Source of the DNA: a virus
DNA: 52,656 nucleotides
Direction: 5' to 3' (one strand)
IMG/VR virus record: IMGVR_UViG_3300031801_000001
Location: 1-52,656 of that record
In this document: positions 1 through 6,850 of the stretch, piece by piece
How positions within the stretch are numbered: position 1 is the first letter of the stretch
Layout of the letters: every line of letters begins with the position of its first letter
The notes under the pieces: generated by a model
The model's database searches: none
Told to the model about the DNA's origin: nothing
The model's input: only the letters and a program-made list of their open reading frames with translations
Made by a program: the position numbers and the translations under genes

Positions 1-40
1 GAATCCTGAAAAAAATCTCTGGGCGTTTTTCTGACATGTT

Positions 41-121
41 CTATATTTTCAAAAATTTCTCATCCATCGATAACGCTGATCTAGTCACCGTTACCGCCAA
101 TATCCCCATAGGGACATACAT
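41..121 (-). CDS. possible 26-aa peptide, weak
   Basis: A short reading frame with an ATG start and TAG stop lies beyond the last SH3-like gene of the left arm. I see no ribosome-binding site and no known motif. The rest of bases 1-151 shows no convincing gene. Chance is a good alternative explanation. Confidence 0.15.
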   Translation of the reverse strand: MYVPMGILAVTVTRSALSMDEKFLKI

Positions 122-131
122 TCCGGCACTA

Positions 132-152
132 CCCCCCTACCCCCCCCTACCC
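132..152 (-). other. G-quadruplex-capable G tract
   Basis: Read on the minus strand this is GGG-TA-GGGGGGGG-TA-GGGGGG, with four or more G runs separated by TA. It meets the usual sequence rule for an intramolecular G-quadruplex. It begins at the stop codon of the 152-427 gene, so it could act as an RNA or DNA structure at a transcript end. Function is inference. Confidence 0.45.
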
Positions 153-427
153 TATGTTTTGATTTTTGATACTAGCTTGAGGTTAGCCAAAGATTGATAA
201 TTATGCGCTTGCTTGTTGGCATCATCGCTTAGCCAAACGACTTCAACAACCCTGTGTTTATTATCCGAGCCCTCCCTCGCTGCGAGGGAGGGCTCGACGA
301 AGCCGTCCCTCGCCTGGAGCCGATATGGATTACCATAGCCAATCACGAAGCCGAGAAAGTTGTCTTGACCTAGCCAGGATACTAGATCTCCTACTTGAAT
401 CATTGGTTGAATCATTGGTTGAATCAT
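152..427 (-). CDS. SH3-like small protein with triplicated start
   Basis: A 91-aa member of the SH3-like family: VGDLVSW at the start, then GFVIGY and a VVEVVW strand. The N-terminus reads MIQPMIQPMIQ because a 12-bp unit carrying the start codon is repeated, so codons at 427, 415 and 403 could all initiate. An AGGT ribosome-binding site sits best for 427. The central loop is stretched by a GC-rich segment containing a perfect 15-bp inverted repeat (266-296). It follows the 431-616 gene by 3 nt in the same operon. Molecular function is unknown. Confidence 0.75.
   Translation of the reverse strand: MIQPMIQPMIQVGDLVSWLGQDNFLGFVIGYGNPYRLQARDGFVEPSLAAREGSDNKHRVVEVVWLSDDANKQAHNYQSLANLKLVSKIKT
266..296. 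repeat. perfect 15-bp inverted repeat inside a gene
   Basis: Two 15-base arms are exact reverse complements separated by one base. The sequence is GC-rich and built of GAGGG-like units. It lies in the variable loop of the 152-427 gene and adds whole codons without breaking the frame. It would form a strong hairpin in mRNA. Confidence 0.8.
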
Positions 428-430
428 GTT

Positions 431-616
431 CTACCTATTGCCTTTGCTTACTATACTGAGGGGGTTTACTTTTGGATCCCACTCTTTGGCTATGCCATGT
501 CCTGCCCAATTGATGCTTATAAGTTTATATTTTTCATTACCCTCGGTCGCAATTACCAAGCCAAAGTAGGTTCCAGACAAATTAGTATAGCTTATTAGAT
601 CTCCTACCTCAATCAT
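431..616 (-). CDS. SH3-like small protein
   Basis: A 61-aa compact example of the family with no loop insert: MIEVGDLISY, then FGLVIATEG, then the ISINW strand and the terminal SIVSKGNR. The ending resembles that of the upstream neighbour (ILSKGSR), which marks the two as close paralogs. The start at 616 is 3 nt after the preceding stop. Confidence 0.8.
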   Translation of the reverse strand: MIEVGDLISYTNLSGTYFGLVIATEGNEKYKLISINWAGHGIAKEWDPKVNPLSIVSKGNR

Positions 617-619
617 GGT

Positions 620-850
620 TTATCTACTACCTTTGCTTAATATCTTAATGCGTGTTAGGTTTACTGGAAAGCTTTTATTGAAGAATTTTCGGCTTTGTGG
701 ATCAACCCAATGAATTTTCATTCTTTTGTTTTCGTGGTAGCCCTCAAATCCTACCACCAACGCCATGTAGGTTGCTCGCTTAGCGGGTTCAAGTTGAGCA
801 GCAAAGGCGGGGCTCCACTCAATAAGATCCCCTAACTCAATCTCAATCAT
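620..850 (-). CDS. SH3-like small protein
   Basis: A 76-aa protein: MIEIELGDLIEW, MALVVGFEG and MKIHWVD match the three family strands. A longer frame exists upstream, but the internal ATG at 850 overlaps the preceding gene's stop (843-845) in the ATGA style used throughout the operon, so 850 is chosen. Confidence 0.78.
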   Translation of the reverse strand: MIEIELGDLIEWSPAFAAQLEPAKRATYMALVVGFEGYHENKRMKIHWVDPQSRKFFNKSFPVNLTRIKILSKGSR

Positions 851-1130
851 TTTCACCCTCGTTGAGTTCAACAATGTTCTCAAGTAGGCATGTTGAAGGC
901 AAAGATTCATCGCCAAGGGGCATCCACTGAATATGATAAGCTAACGCGCCGACGCGGCGGGCGAGGGGTCCGCATGGGGCGCGGTGCGGCGCACGACGTA
1001 GCAAGCTCGGTCGCTCCCCGGGCGCCCACGGTCTAACCTTAACAACCAATCCAAGATAACCCTCAAGTGGATCATCCTCAAGAATGGGATCAGCCCACTT
1101 AATCAAATCTCCTACCTTGATGGCTTTCAT
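843..1130 (-). CDS. SH3-like protein with GC-rich loop insert
   Basis: A 95-aa protein beginning MKAIKVGDLIKW and continuing LGLVVKV. An arginine, proline and alanine-rich stretch of about 30 residues (bases about 941-1030, very GC-rich) then precedes the YHIQW strand. The insert falls exactly where other members have a short turn. Its composition differs sharply from the flanking coding sequence. Confidence 0.75.
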   Translation of the reverse strand: MKAIKVGDLIKWADPILEDDPLEGYLGLVVKVRPWAPGERPSLLRRAPHRAPCGPLARRVGALAYHIQWMPLGDESLPSTCLLENIVELNEGEND

Positions 1131-1163
1131 TTTTGTAATTCACCTACCCAGATCTTAATGATT

Positions 1164-1370
1164 TTAGCTCTCGGAGACGATATCAATATGGAGGTGGCTG
1201 TAAAAGAGTGGAGGGCGAGTATCCCCCGCCCAGGCAACCTGAAGCGCGGCGGGGGCGGGTGGAGCGGCGGAGCCGCGCCGGGGCTGCACAGCGACAATCA
1301 GCCCCAACTTATTAAAGCCGGGATCGTTCTCGTGCAACATAATACCAACCACCAGATCTCCAACCTTCAC
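1164..1370 (-). CDS. SH3-like protein, GTG start
   Basis: A 68-aa protein: MKVGDLVVGI, LGLIVAVQ, a GC-rich Pro/Ala/Arg turn (bases about 1225-1290) and the ALQVAW strand. A longer frame from a TTG at 1442 exists but lacks a ribosome-binding site. GTG at 1370 has a GAGG motif upstream and lies one base after the stop of a small membrane-peptide gene, so translational coupling is likely. Confidence 0.65.
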   Translation of the reverse strand: MKVGDLVVGIMLHENDPGFNKLGLIVAVQPRRGSAAPPAPAALQVAWAGDTRPPLFYSHLHIDIVSES

Positions 1371-1371
1371 G

Positions 1372-1467
1372 TTAGCGCCCTCGGCGGCGGTGGGGGGATG
1401 GCGGCTCAGTACCTCGGAGATAAAGTCCAAAACCAGCGGCAATCAACAAACTCAATCCAATTTCCAT
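1372..1467 (-). CDS. small single-pass membrane peptide
   Basis: A 31-aa frame, MEIGLSLLIAAGFGLYLRG followed by a basic tail, forms a plausible transmembrane helix with a positively charged C-terminus. It has an AAGG motif 5' of the ATG and ends one base before the GTG of the next gene. The frame competes with the alternative long start of that gene. Function unknown. Confidence 0.4.
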   Translation of the reverse strand: MEIGLSLLIAAGFGLYLRGTEPPSPHRRRGR

Positions 1468-1476
1468 TACGCAACC

Positions 1477-1533
1477 TTATGCAAGTAGAATGCCAACAAT
1501 GGCGAGAATCAATCCCCCAATGGAGATCAACAA
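1477..1533 (-). CDS. possible tiny hydrophobic peptide
   Basis: An 18-codon frame from a TTG encodes an almost wholly hydrophobic helix (LISIGGLILAIVGILLA). It lies in the otherwise empty gap between 1468 and 1558, in front of another small membrane peptide. The start is uncertain and the ribosome-binding site is weak. Confidence 0.22.
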   Translation of the reverse strand: MLISIGGLILAIVGILLA

Positions 1534-1558
1534 AAATAGTTCAAGGATATGGTTTTAA

Positions 1559-1807
1559 TTAGGCTCGCTCAAGATCCTTCAAGTCAACCGATGGAATCCA
1601 AGGACTTCCTTGGGTCCATTGAACAATCGCCCACGGGCGGCGGCAGGCGGGCGGCGGCAGGAGCACATGGGTCGGGGTCAAGGCGGGGAGAATTTCAACA
1701 ATTAGCCCACAATTTTTATACTCTCCCTCTCCACCGCTATATCCCTTGATGCGGACAAGTTCTCCGGGTTTGAAGCTAGGCACGCTCAAGATACCTTGAC
1801 CTAACAT
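1559..1807 (-). CDS. SH3-like protein with Pro-rich insert
   Basis: An 82-aa protein: FKPGELVRI, CGLIVEIL, then a proline-rich insert from GC-rich DNA (bases about 1630-1690), then AIVQW. It ends LKDLERA, close to the SRYLERA end of the 1776-2009 protein, so the two are sister copies. Its start overlaps that gene's 3' end by 32 nt. Confidence 0.72.
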   Translation of the reverse strand: MLGQGILSVPSFKPGELVRIKGYSGGEGEYKNCGLIVEILPALTPTHVLLPPPACRRPWAIVQWTQGSPWIPSVDLKDLERA

Positions 1808-2009
1808 AGTTAGGATTTTCTAGTTCTGGGGTCCAGTTCCACTCAACCACGGCATAAGCTTCTCGGTCAACGCCGGGTCCACCATGCTGCGGACGATCCT
1901 TGTCGTATGGATAGAACTCCAAAACCAACCCATCGTAAGAATAGCGAAAGGGGAGATCCCCAATCGAGCGTACAATCTGCACCTTATCACCAGGCTTAAA
2001 TTCCGTCAT
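1776..2009 (-). CDS. SH3-like small protein
   Basis: A 77-aa protein: MTEFKPGDKVQIV, YDGLVLEFYP, a polar loop, then AYAVVEW and the LERA terminus. Its ATG overlaps the last base of the VWA-metallopeptidase gene's stop, so it is probably cotranscribed with it from the promoter at 3309-3337. Confidence 0.75.
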   Translation of the reverse strand: MTEFKPGDKVQIVRSIGDLPFRYSYDGLVLEFYPYDKDRPQHGGPGVDREAYAVVEWNWTPELENPNYVRSRYLERA

Positions 2010-3286
2010 TAACTCTTATCCTCGATTGAAATAACCCGCTCGTTAGTCTGGAAATAAGGGTTGCGAGCATATTGCGCCGTCGTCATCCACATACGCTGCG
2101 CACGGCTCTTGATCGGCTTCGGAGCGCACATATCAGTCAAAATGATATGCCCGTCAAAGTCACGCTCGTTAACGTACTTAGTAGGAGGATCGAAGTCCGT
2201 CCCGCCGTACCGCACACGCTCCCAGGGGCGGGTTTCGCCCTTTTTCCAAACATACACGCTTTCGGTAGCCACTTCGGAATCAAATGGGATAACCGTGAAT
2301 TCTGCGAGGGTGGAAAGCTTATTTAACTCCGTGAAGAAAGCCGCCAGCATTCCATCGTCCACAGAACCGGACTGATCGATGCTGATAGCAATCTTAGCCT
2401 GCCGGTTAACCTTGCGTCCAGGGTGAATGTACGGGAACCGCTTATTGAGTCTGCGCACCGTTGAGGACTTGCTAGCCCGCTGCGAGCATTTAATGAAGTA
2501 CCTCAAAACTTTCTTCCAATCCACACGGGGAGTTAGTCGATCCATGATCGCTTGCCGGGTGCTGGCAGTAATAGTGCCCCAAGAATTGGACTTCTGAGCC
2601 TCGCCAGCGGCTTTCTGGATGATATCCTTAATCCGCTCTTTGGCGATCTCGTTGGCGGCGGAGGCGGCGGGCGAACCGTCCCCGCCCCAATCGTCGTGGG
2701 AATCAAACTGGTCGGAAGGGCAAGTGCAAGTGCCCTCGCCCCCTTCGCCACCGTCACCGCCACTCTGGCAGTCGCCGTTACACTCGCCCTCGCCCTCGCC
2801 ACCCGGATTCTCGGGGAGGCGATCTAGATACCATTCCGCAGCCTCGAAGGGCGGAAGGTCCGCAAACGGTCCCTGACCGGGCATCAAACAGCCCTCGGGC
2901 AAATTGGAAAGGTGCGAGTTGATCGCCAAGTCGGTAGCATAATTCCACTTCTTATGATCAACGCCCTCGGGCTTGCGTCCGGTGACGTGATCGAAAACGA
3001 GGTGGTAAAACTCATGCTTAAGCACGTCAGCTTTCTGAAGATCCGTCATCTTTGCGAAGAAATCAGGATTGTAGAGCAATTCAAACTGAGCAGTCGTCGG
3101 ATTGACCCGAACGCCGGCAGTCGGAATGCCCTTATAGGGTGCCTTGTTGACACGCCGACTAATTGCGGCGAAAAACGGCTCATTCATGAGCAGGCGTGCA
3201 ACGTGCATATTGAGGTTAAATTCATCCTCGGGCGCTGTGGGCGCTTCGGAAGTCTCGGGGGCGGGCGTGGTTTCAATGTCTGACAT
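2009..3286 (-). CDS. metallopeptidase-like VWA protein (DUF2201 type)
   Basis: A 425-aa protein. Residues about 25-200 form a zincin-like domain with HEFYH at 91-95 (HExxH). A low-complexity Gly/Glu/Cys linker follows (from CGCCCT-type repeats near 2750-2810), then a C-terminal von Willebrand A domain with the MIDAS motif DQSGS (304-308), a GGT loop and TDM. This architecture is the usual partner of MoxR-type AAA ATPases, and one is encoded at 6851-7942. The internal ATG at 3286 is chosen over a longer frame because AGGAAAGGA precedes it and the promoter start site falls near 3302. The pair probably remodels or matures a protein complex by ATP-driven chaperoning; the target is unknown. Confidence 0.85.
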   Translation of the reverse strand: MSDIETTPAPETSEAPTAPEDEFNLNMHVARLLMNEPFFAAISRRVNKAPYKGIPTAGVRVNPTTAQFELLYNPDFFAKMTDLQKADVLKHEFYHLVFDHVTGRKPEGVDHKKWNYATDLAINSHLSNLPEGCLMPGQGPFADLPPFEAAEWYLDRLPENPGGEGEGECNGDCQSGGDGGEGGEGTCTCPSDQFDSHDDWGGDGSPAASAANEIAKERIKDIIQKAAGEAQKSNSWGTITASTRQAIMDRLTPRVDWKKVLRYFIKCSQRASKSSTVRRLNKRFPYIHPGRKVNRQAKIAISIDQSGSVDDGMLAAFFTELNKLSTLAEFTVIPFDSEVATESVYVWKKGETRPWERVRYGGTDFDPPTKYVNERDFDGHIILTDMCAPKPIKSRAQRMWMTTAQYARNPYFQTNERVISIEDKS

Positions 3287-3308
3287 CGTGTTCCTTTCCT
3301 TCATACAT

Positions 3309-3337
3309 AATTTAAGTACGATCTCGGGGGTTGTCAA
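3309..3337 (-). promoter_or_regulatory. sigma70-like promoter
   Basis: -35 TTGACA (3332-3337), 17-nt spacer ending GATCGTACT, -10 TAAATT (3309-3314). It would start RNA near 3302 and drive the VWA-metallopeptidase operon. Confidence 0.8.
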
Positions 3338-3545
3338 CCCCTAAAATAATCTTTTTCTGCCCTCTGAGCGTTAAACGTTGGCACGGGGCTTGCAAGTTCA
3401 AGGTTTATGCCAAATTCTATTATATCGCCTAAAAAAGCACAGAAAAAGCCCTCGCTTCGCTCGGGGTTAGTACCCTAAATATTCTATACAACTCCAATTT
3501 CCCACTTAACACCCATCATATACCATTCTGTCCCACTCACTCCCA

Positions 3546-3743
3546 TCAGATGACAATCAATTCATACTCATAAAAACTTACCTGATTCTCTTTAACAAGA
3601 ACATAATAAAAATCACTACCAGGAATTGTGTGTTTGATCCTTCTTATGACTAACCCTATTCTATTAGAGTGACAACCGTTCATATGTATAGATTTAATTC
3701 TTACAAGTGAACCGACCTTGATCTCTTTCTCTTTCTTCTCCAT
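3546..3743 (-). CDS. SH3-like small protein
   Basis: A 65-aa protein: EKEIKVGSLVRI, RIGLVIRRI, DFYYVLV, then the YEYELIVI end. Last gene of an AT-rich four-copy cluster (3546-4462) whose members share the MxETQxxIKxGSLVKI-type N-terminus, unlike the GC-rich copies at 0-2 kb. No gene is visible between 3338 and 3545. Confidence 0.75.
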   Translation of the reverse strand: MEKKEKEIKVGSLVRIKSIHMNGCHSNRIGLVIRRIKHTIPGSDFYYVLVKENQVSFYEYELIVI

Positions 3744-3757
3744 CAGATAACAGTCAT

Positions 3758-3860
3758 TTACAATTCTGGAAACAATTGATATTCTATTATGTAAGACACT
3801 TACTCAACAGTCTACTCTTGCCAAGTCTCCTACTCTTATTTCTTTTGTTGTCTCGGGCAT
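3758..3860 (-). pseudogene. degraded SH3-like paralog
   Basis: The frame starts MPETTKEIRVGDLARV, matching the N-terminus of its upstream neighbour, but stops after 18 codons. In another frame, just before 3758, a piece reading SYIIEYQLFPEL resembles the family C-terminus. The middle strands are missing, as expected from an internal deletion with frameshift. Confidence 0.5.
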
Positions 3861-3863
3861 AAG

Positions 3864-4046
3864 TTAACTCAACAGTTCAACGCCACTCTTAGCATAAAAT
3901 TGTTTCACTCCAGAAGTAAGCAAAACATAAAATGTATTTTTAAACTCAATAGTTTCTAACACAAGTCCAATCTCTCCCGAGTATACATAAAGTTCAGTTA
4001 TTTTCACTAATGAACCAACTTTAATATCTTTTTGTGTCTCGGGCAT
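3864..4046 (-). CDS. SH3-like small protein
   Basis: A 60-aa protein: MPETQKDIKVGSLVKI, IGLVLETI, FYVLLTSG, ending KSGVELLS. It is the closest intact relative of the degraded copy at 3758-3860 and follows the next upstream gene by 3 nt. Confidence 0.75.
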   Translation of the reverse strand: MPETQKDIKVGSLVKITELYVYSGEIGLVLETIEFKNTFYVLLTSGVKQFYAKSGVELLS

Positions 4047-4049
4047 AAG

Positions 4050-4253
4050 TTAGCTCATAAACTCAAGTTCTTCGTTCTGAAACCATAGGCGCTCGTCATC
4101 AATCAAAACAATAAGTCCAGGGGGAGCAGCATCGCACCCAAATCCCATCACCAGTGCCAACGTGCCCACCCGATTCATATACTTAGTCACAGATGGTGAA
4201 TGTGTTATTTTCACAAGCGAACCAATCTTAATTTCTCTTTGTGTCTCGGACAC
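4050..4253 (-). CDS. SH3-like small protein
   Basis: A 67-aa protein: MSETQREIKIGSLVKI, TLALVMGFG, a CDAAPPG turn, LIVLIDDE and ENEELEFMS-like end. Its ATG overlaps the stop of the 4253-4462 gene. Confidence 0.75.
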   Translation of the reverse strand: MSETQREIKIGSLVKITHSPSVTKYMNRVGTLALVMGFGCDAAPPGLIVLIDDERLWFQNEELEFMS

Positions 4254-4462
4254 TATCGTTTCACTAGAGGGAAGAATTTAAGTCCACTAAGAGCAGTGCT
4301 GTGGTTGTATTTATTATAAGTATTTCTCCACCGTTCACTACCGGGTGAGGTCCACAATACACTAATCTCATCAGAGTCAACACTCAAAATCAAACCCCAA
4401 GCATAGGTGTGTGCAGTATATTCAGAACGCAGCAAATCACCAATCTTATAATGCCTCATCAC
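4253..4462 (-). CDS. SH3-like small protein
   Basis: A 69-aa protein: HYKIGDLLRSEY, WGLILSVDSD, EISVLWTS, then a longer basic tail. It shares one base with the end of the lipoprotein gene upstream, so it is translationally linked to it. Confidence 0.72.
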   Translation of the reverse strand: MMRHYKIGDLLRSEYTAHTYAWGLILSVDSDEISVLWTSPGSERWRNTYNKYNHSTALSGLKFFPLVKR

Positions 4463-4734
4463 TAATCAATTGCGTAAGAACAATCCGCTCCATACAGAAA
4501 GAAAATACTCTGTTCAAATTCAATGTCTCCATCGTTATCATATAGCTCGACAGTGAATCCATTGAGTCTAAAAACAACCACGGAGTTAGGCTCAACTGGA
4601 AACACAAAGTATCCGTTTTGAGACTCGCATACAATTTCTCCAGCTTCACGAAGATGGAATCCACCTTCAAGGAAGCTACAACCGCTTGTCAACAAAACAA
4701 GTATTGCCGCCGTTGCTGCAATAAACTTTCTCAT
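4462..4734 (-). CDS. predicted lipoprotein
   Basis: A 90-aa protein with a classical lipoprotein signal: MRKF, a hydrophobic core (AATAAILVLL) and lipobox LTSGC with the modified Cys at residue 19. The mature part is acidic with two further Cys and no recognised domain. It would be anchored to a cell membrane facing the periplasm, which fits a superinfection-exclusion or envelope role. First gene of the 3546-4734 run; I could not identify its promoter. Confidence 0.75.
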   Translation of the reverse strand: MRKFIAATAAILVLLTSGCSFLEGGFHLREAGEIVCESQNGYFVFPVEPNSVVVFRLNGFTVELYDNDGDIEFEQSIFFLYGADCSYAID

Positions 4735-4845
4735 ATCTTCTCTCCTATTGAAACTTAAACAATAACTCGATCACAATGTTTGTTTGCCAATAATCTTTAG
4801 TGTCATTCTTCTTGATTGTATAATACTCTTTGCGAGATATCTACA

Positions 4846-5007
4846 CTAAATATCGCAAGCCTTTACAAACCTAGAGACATCGAAGCGGGGATTACTCCCC
4901 TGGAAACAAGATGCAAAAGCGAGTGCAACATCCCTGCGAGTGCAGTCTTTAGGGAGGACGGCGATCAGATTTGCGATAGTGATAAAATGTGTTCTAGTCA
5001 GCTTCAT
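4846..5007 (-). CDS. small conserved phage protein
   Basis: A 53-aa frame beginning MKLTRTHFITIANLIAVL and ending NPRFDVSRFVKACDI. The NPRFD-x-x-RF-x-x-AC ending recurs in short proteins of many large marine phages, as I recall. A purine-rich stretch (GAGAGAAGAGAAG) precedes the ATG. A plus-strand frame over the same bases has no supporting features. Confidence 0.7.
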   Translation of the reverse strand: MKLTRTHFITIANLIAVLPKDCTRRDVALAFASCFQGSNPRFDVSRFVKACDI

Positions 5008-5059
5008 TTTCTTCTCTTCTCTCTCAAATTAAAAGGGGAATCGGAGGTAACCATCTGTC

Positions 5060-5728
5060 CTAAACACCCTTGACGATCTTAAGCTGCCGCTCCTCGACGG
5101 TAACCATTTTAGTTCCGCCGAACGGTAGCACCTTATACTTCTTTGCGCCCTTCGCCGCACTTGTAACGGGAGAAGCATCAGACTGAATCACGATCCCTCG
5201 CCAGCCAGCTACAAAGAAAGTTTTGAGTCCAGGCGAGCGTGCGGGAACCCGTAGCTCGACAACCGCACCATCCTTGAAAAGAGGCGGACCGTGGACGCCA
5301 GCTAGCACCTTGGCGGCGTACTTGTTGCCGCACATAGCCTTGTAAGCCTTCTCAGTCGGCACAAAGTCAGGATCCGTCAGGACACGATCTGCGAGATCGG
5401 AGAAATATGGAGGATTTGCCTTGTAAAACGAAGCGCAGATCTTAGCGATTTTACGCTCGGGATCACCATAGCTCGCCTTCCAAGTCGCTGAAGAGGCGAG
5501 GGCAGCAGCAGAAAACTTTTGCTCATTCTTGACGAAGATATCAAATTGGCGCTGAGTCAAACCGCCATATTTATTGAATCCCTCAAGAATCGAAGTAGAG
5601 AAATTGCGAGTCCAATCGTCAACGTGAGGATTGTCCCTCAGCGCCTCAATACGAGCCTTGAGGGCGTCGCTCTTAAGGTGCGCAGACTTCTCAACCGGCG
5701 TGCGACGACGGTAACCGTAATAACTCAT
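5060..5728 (-). CDS. unknown protein, paralog of 27656-28435
   Basis: A 222-aa basic protein. The last about 25 residues (KYKVLPFGGTKMVTVEE) are nearly the same as the end of the protein at 27656-28435, and both have a central helical IAxICAxxY segment and a strand-rich GAVVELR / GSIVEFR section. The pair therefore defines one family with an SH3-like C-terminal part. The start at 5728 gives a TAATG junction with the upstream 54-aa gene; a longer frame is rejected for that reason. Its first residues (MSYYGYRRR) recall the zinc-knuckle protein at 10634-11356. Function unknown. Confidence 0.7.
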   Translation of the reverse strand: MSYYGYRRRTPVEKSAHLKSDALKARIEALRDNPHVDDWTRNFSTSILEGFNKYGGLTQRQFDIFVKNEQKFSAAALASSATWKASYGDPERKIAKICASFYKANPPYFSDLADRVLTDPDFVPTEKAYKAMCGNKYAAKVLAGVHGPPLFKDGAVVELRVPARSPGLKTFFVAGWRGIVIQSDASPVTSAAKGAKKYKVLPFGGTKMVTVEERQLKIVKGV

Positions 5729-5892
5729 TAATTGTTGTCCTGAGCCGAAAGGCGACAAACATTCTTATTGAACTGACGCAACGAGCGGGAGAACGCCTTG
5801 CGGGCGTACTTGTAATCCACACCCGAACAATGGCGGCGTTCAATCTTTGCGATGTTAGCCTCGGAACGGGCTTTGGCGAGTTTGCTATCCAT
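5728..5892 (-). CDS. small basic protein
   Basis: A 54-aa frame, strongly basic (MDSKLAKARSEANIAKIERR, then a KAFSRSLRQFNKN helix). A GGGAGGA ribosome-binding site lies in front, and its stop overlaps the next gene's ATG. It is the first gene behind the promoter at 5919-5947. A nucleic-acid or acidic-protein-binding role is possible from charge alone. Confidence 0.7.
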   Translation of the reverse strand: MDSKLAKARSEANIAKIERRHCSGVDYKYARKAFSRSLRQFNKNVCRLSAQDNN

Positions 5893-5918
5893 AACTGATC
5901 ATTCCTCCCTGTACCTAT

Positions 5919-5947
5919 AATATAAGTACGATCACGGTCAAGGTCAA
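5919..5947 (-). promoter_or_regulatory. sigma70-like promoter
   Basis: -35 TTGACC (5942-5947), 17-nt spacer ending GATCGTACT, -10 TATATT (5919-5924). Predicted start near 5912, giving a 20-nt leader before the 54-aa gene. Confidence 0.8.
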
Positions 5948-5963
5948 CCCCTAAAAATGATTA

Positions 5964-6197
5964 TTATTCAATCTTGATCAAATGGTTTTCAATTTCATAA
6001 TTGATCGAGCCACCTTGCCAAAGAATATTAAATCCCCGGCGGTTGTCGTAGTCGGCGCGGCAAACGATGATCAAGCCGATTCCCTTAGTTTTCATAAATT
6101 TCACCACACGCTCAGCGTCATTATCAAAGACAATGTTGAGCGCATCGGCATCGTAAACGACGGTATCGCCAACGTTGATCGTGCTACTCTCCCTCAC
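5964..6197 (-). CDS. SH3-like protein, leaderless GTG start
   Basis: A 77-aa protein: STINVGDTVVYD, GIGLIIVCR, FNILWQGG, ending ENHLIKIE. The only usable start is GTG at 6197, six bases after the -10 box at 6204-6209, so the mRNA should begin at the start codon itself. No upstream ribosome-binding site is possible with that promoter. Confidence 0.7.
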   Translation of the reverse strand: MRESSTINVGDTVVYDADALNIVFDNDAERVVKFMKTKGIGLIIVCRADYDNRRGFNILWQGGSINYEIENHLIKIE

Positions 6198-6203
6198 GCA
6201 TAT

Positions 6204-6231
6204 AATTTAAGTACGATCTTGAGAAAGTCAA
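6204..6231 (-). promoter_or_regulatory. sigma70-like promoter, leaderless type
   Basis: -35 TTGACT (6226-6231), 16-nt spacer ending GATCGTACT, -10 TAAATT (6204-6209). Initiation about 7 nt downstream coincides with the GTG at 6197. Confidence 0.78.
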
Positions 6232-6251
6232 GGGGTTAAATTGAATTCTTT

Positions 6252-6488
6252 TTAGATCTCGACAAGAAAATCTGTGTACTCCCAATAAATCTTTCCGTTC
6301 CAAAGAACTTCAACCCAATTATTAGTGAGCCCAGGGCGAGGAGGGCGAGGGCGAGGGCGAGGAAGGCGAGGGAGAGGGAACCGGAGGCGCTGGCGTCGGA
6401 CCGGCTCCGTCAAAACCAATCCACAACCAAACTCTTTCGTGTCGTCTTCAAAGCATTTAGGATTGAATTCAACCAGATTACCAATCAC
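6252..6488 (-). CDS. SH3-like protein with Pro/Arg hexamer tract
   Basis: A 78-aa protein: MIGNLVEFN, FGCGLVLTEP, a PR-rich segment of about 26 residues, then NWVEVLWNG and DFLVEI. It belongs to a close four-gene group with 8414-8665, 9429-9671 and 11805-12053, which differ mainly in the tract. Its 3' end and downstream flank are nearly the same as those of the 9429 copy. ATGA overlap with the gene upstream. Confidence 0.78.
   Translation of the reverse strand: MIGNLVEFNPKCFEDDTKEFGCGLVLTEPVRRQRLRFPLPRLPRPRPRPPRPGLTNNWVEVLWNGKIYWEYTDFLVEI
6330..6400. repeat. GC-rich GAGGGC hexamer tract
   Basis: Imperfect tandem units of the GAGGGC/GCGAGG type on the plus strand, coding for Pro-Arg on the minus strand. 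The total length stays a multiple of three. It sits between the second and third SH3-like strands. Confidence 0.8.
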
Positions 6489-6775
6489 GAAACAACCTCA
6501 AGATTACAGCACCACTCCAAAGTTTCAACTCCGATCTGCCACAGGACTTTTATGCTACGACAGGAAAGTCTTATCTCGTGGCGGGGTCCGTCCCTAACAA
6601 ACCTTTCAACGTTCCGAAGATCATCGAACATCCAAAGTCGAGGCTCAGAAAGTGCCAAGCCATGTTGGGGAAGCAAAACGGTCGAATAAATTACAGTATC
6701 ACCGTACCTATAGGGATGGAGAAATTCAAGACTCTTTGCACGTTTCGACCACGTTACCAAATTACCGGGTTGCAT
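6485..6775 (-). CDS. SH3-like protein, divergent
   Basis: A 96-aa protein starting MQPGNLVTWS, with a long polar middle and a SIKVLWQIG strand before CCNLEVVS. ATG 6775 is preceded by GAGGG at good spacing; a TTG at 6790 is the only longer start. It follows moxR after a GC-rich hairpin, so expression may depend on read-through. Confidence 0.65.
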   Translation of the reverse strand: MQPGNLVTWSKRAKSLEFLHPYRYGDTVIYSTVLLPQHGLALSEPRLWMFDDLRNVERFVRDGPRHEIRLSCRSIKVLWQIGVETLEWCCNLEVVS

Positions 6776-6798
6776 GATTATTTCCCTCAAAGAAAGGT

Positions 6799-6842
6799 GG
6801 GGCGAGGGGAAATGAGGGAGGGAGTTTAAATCCCCCCGCCCC
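6799..6842 (-). terminator. GC-rich hairpin after the MoxR gene
   Basis: GGGGCG plus a run of G pairs with CCCC and CGCCCC across an AAACTCCC-type loop. The following minus-strand bases are only moderately T-rich, so it may act as an attenuator rather than a full terminator. Confidence 0.4.
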
Positions 6843-6850
6843 GTTTAATT

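Noticed and set aside
3450-3470. CCCTCGCTTCGCTCGGGG as a terminator hairpin
   Set aside because: The arms do not pair beyond three or four bases and the following T run is broken.
4816-5073. 85-aa plus-strand open frame in an otherwise minus region
   Set aside because: The minus strand has a better gene here (4846-5007) with a conserved NPRFD ending and a ribosome-binding site.
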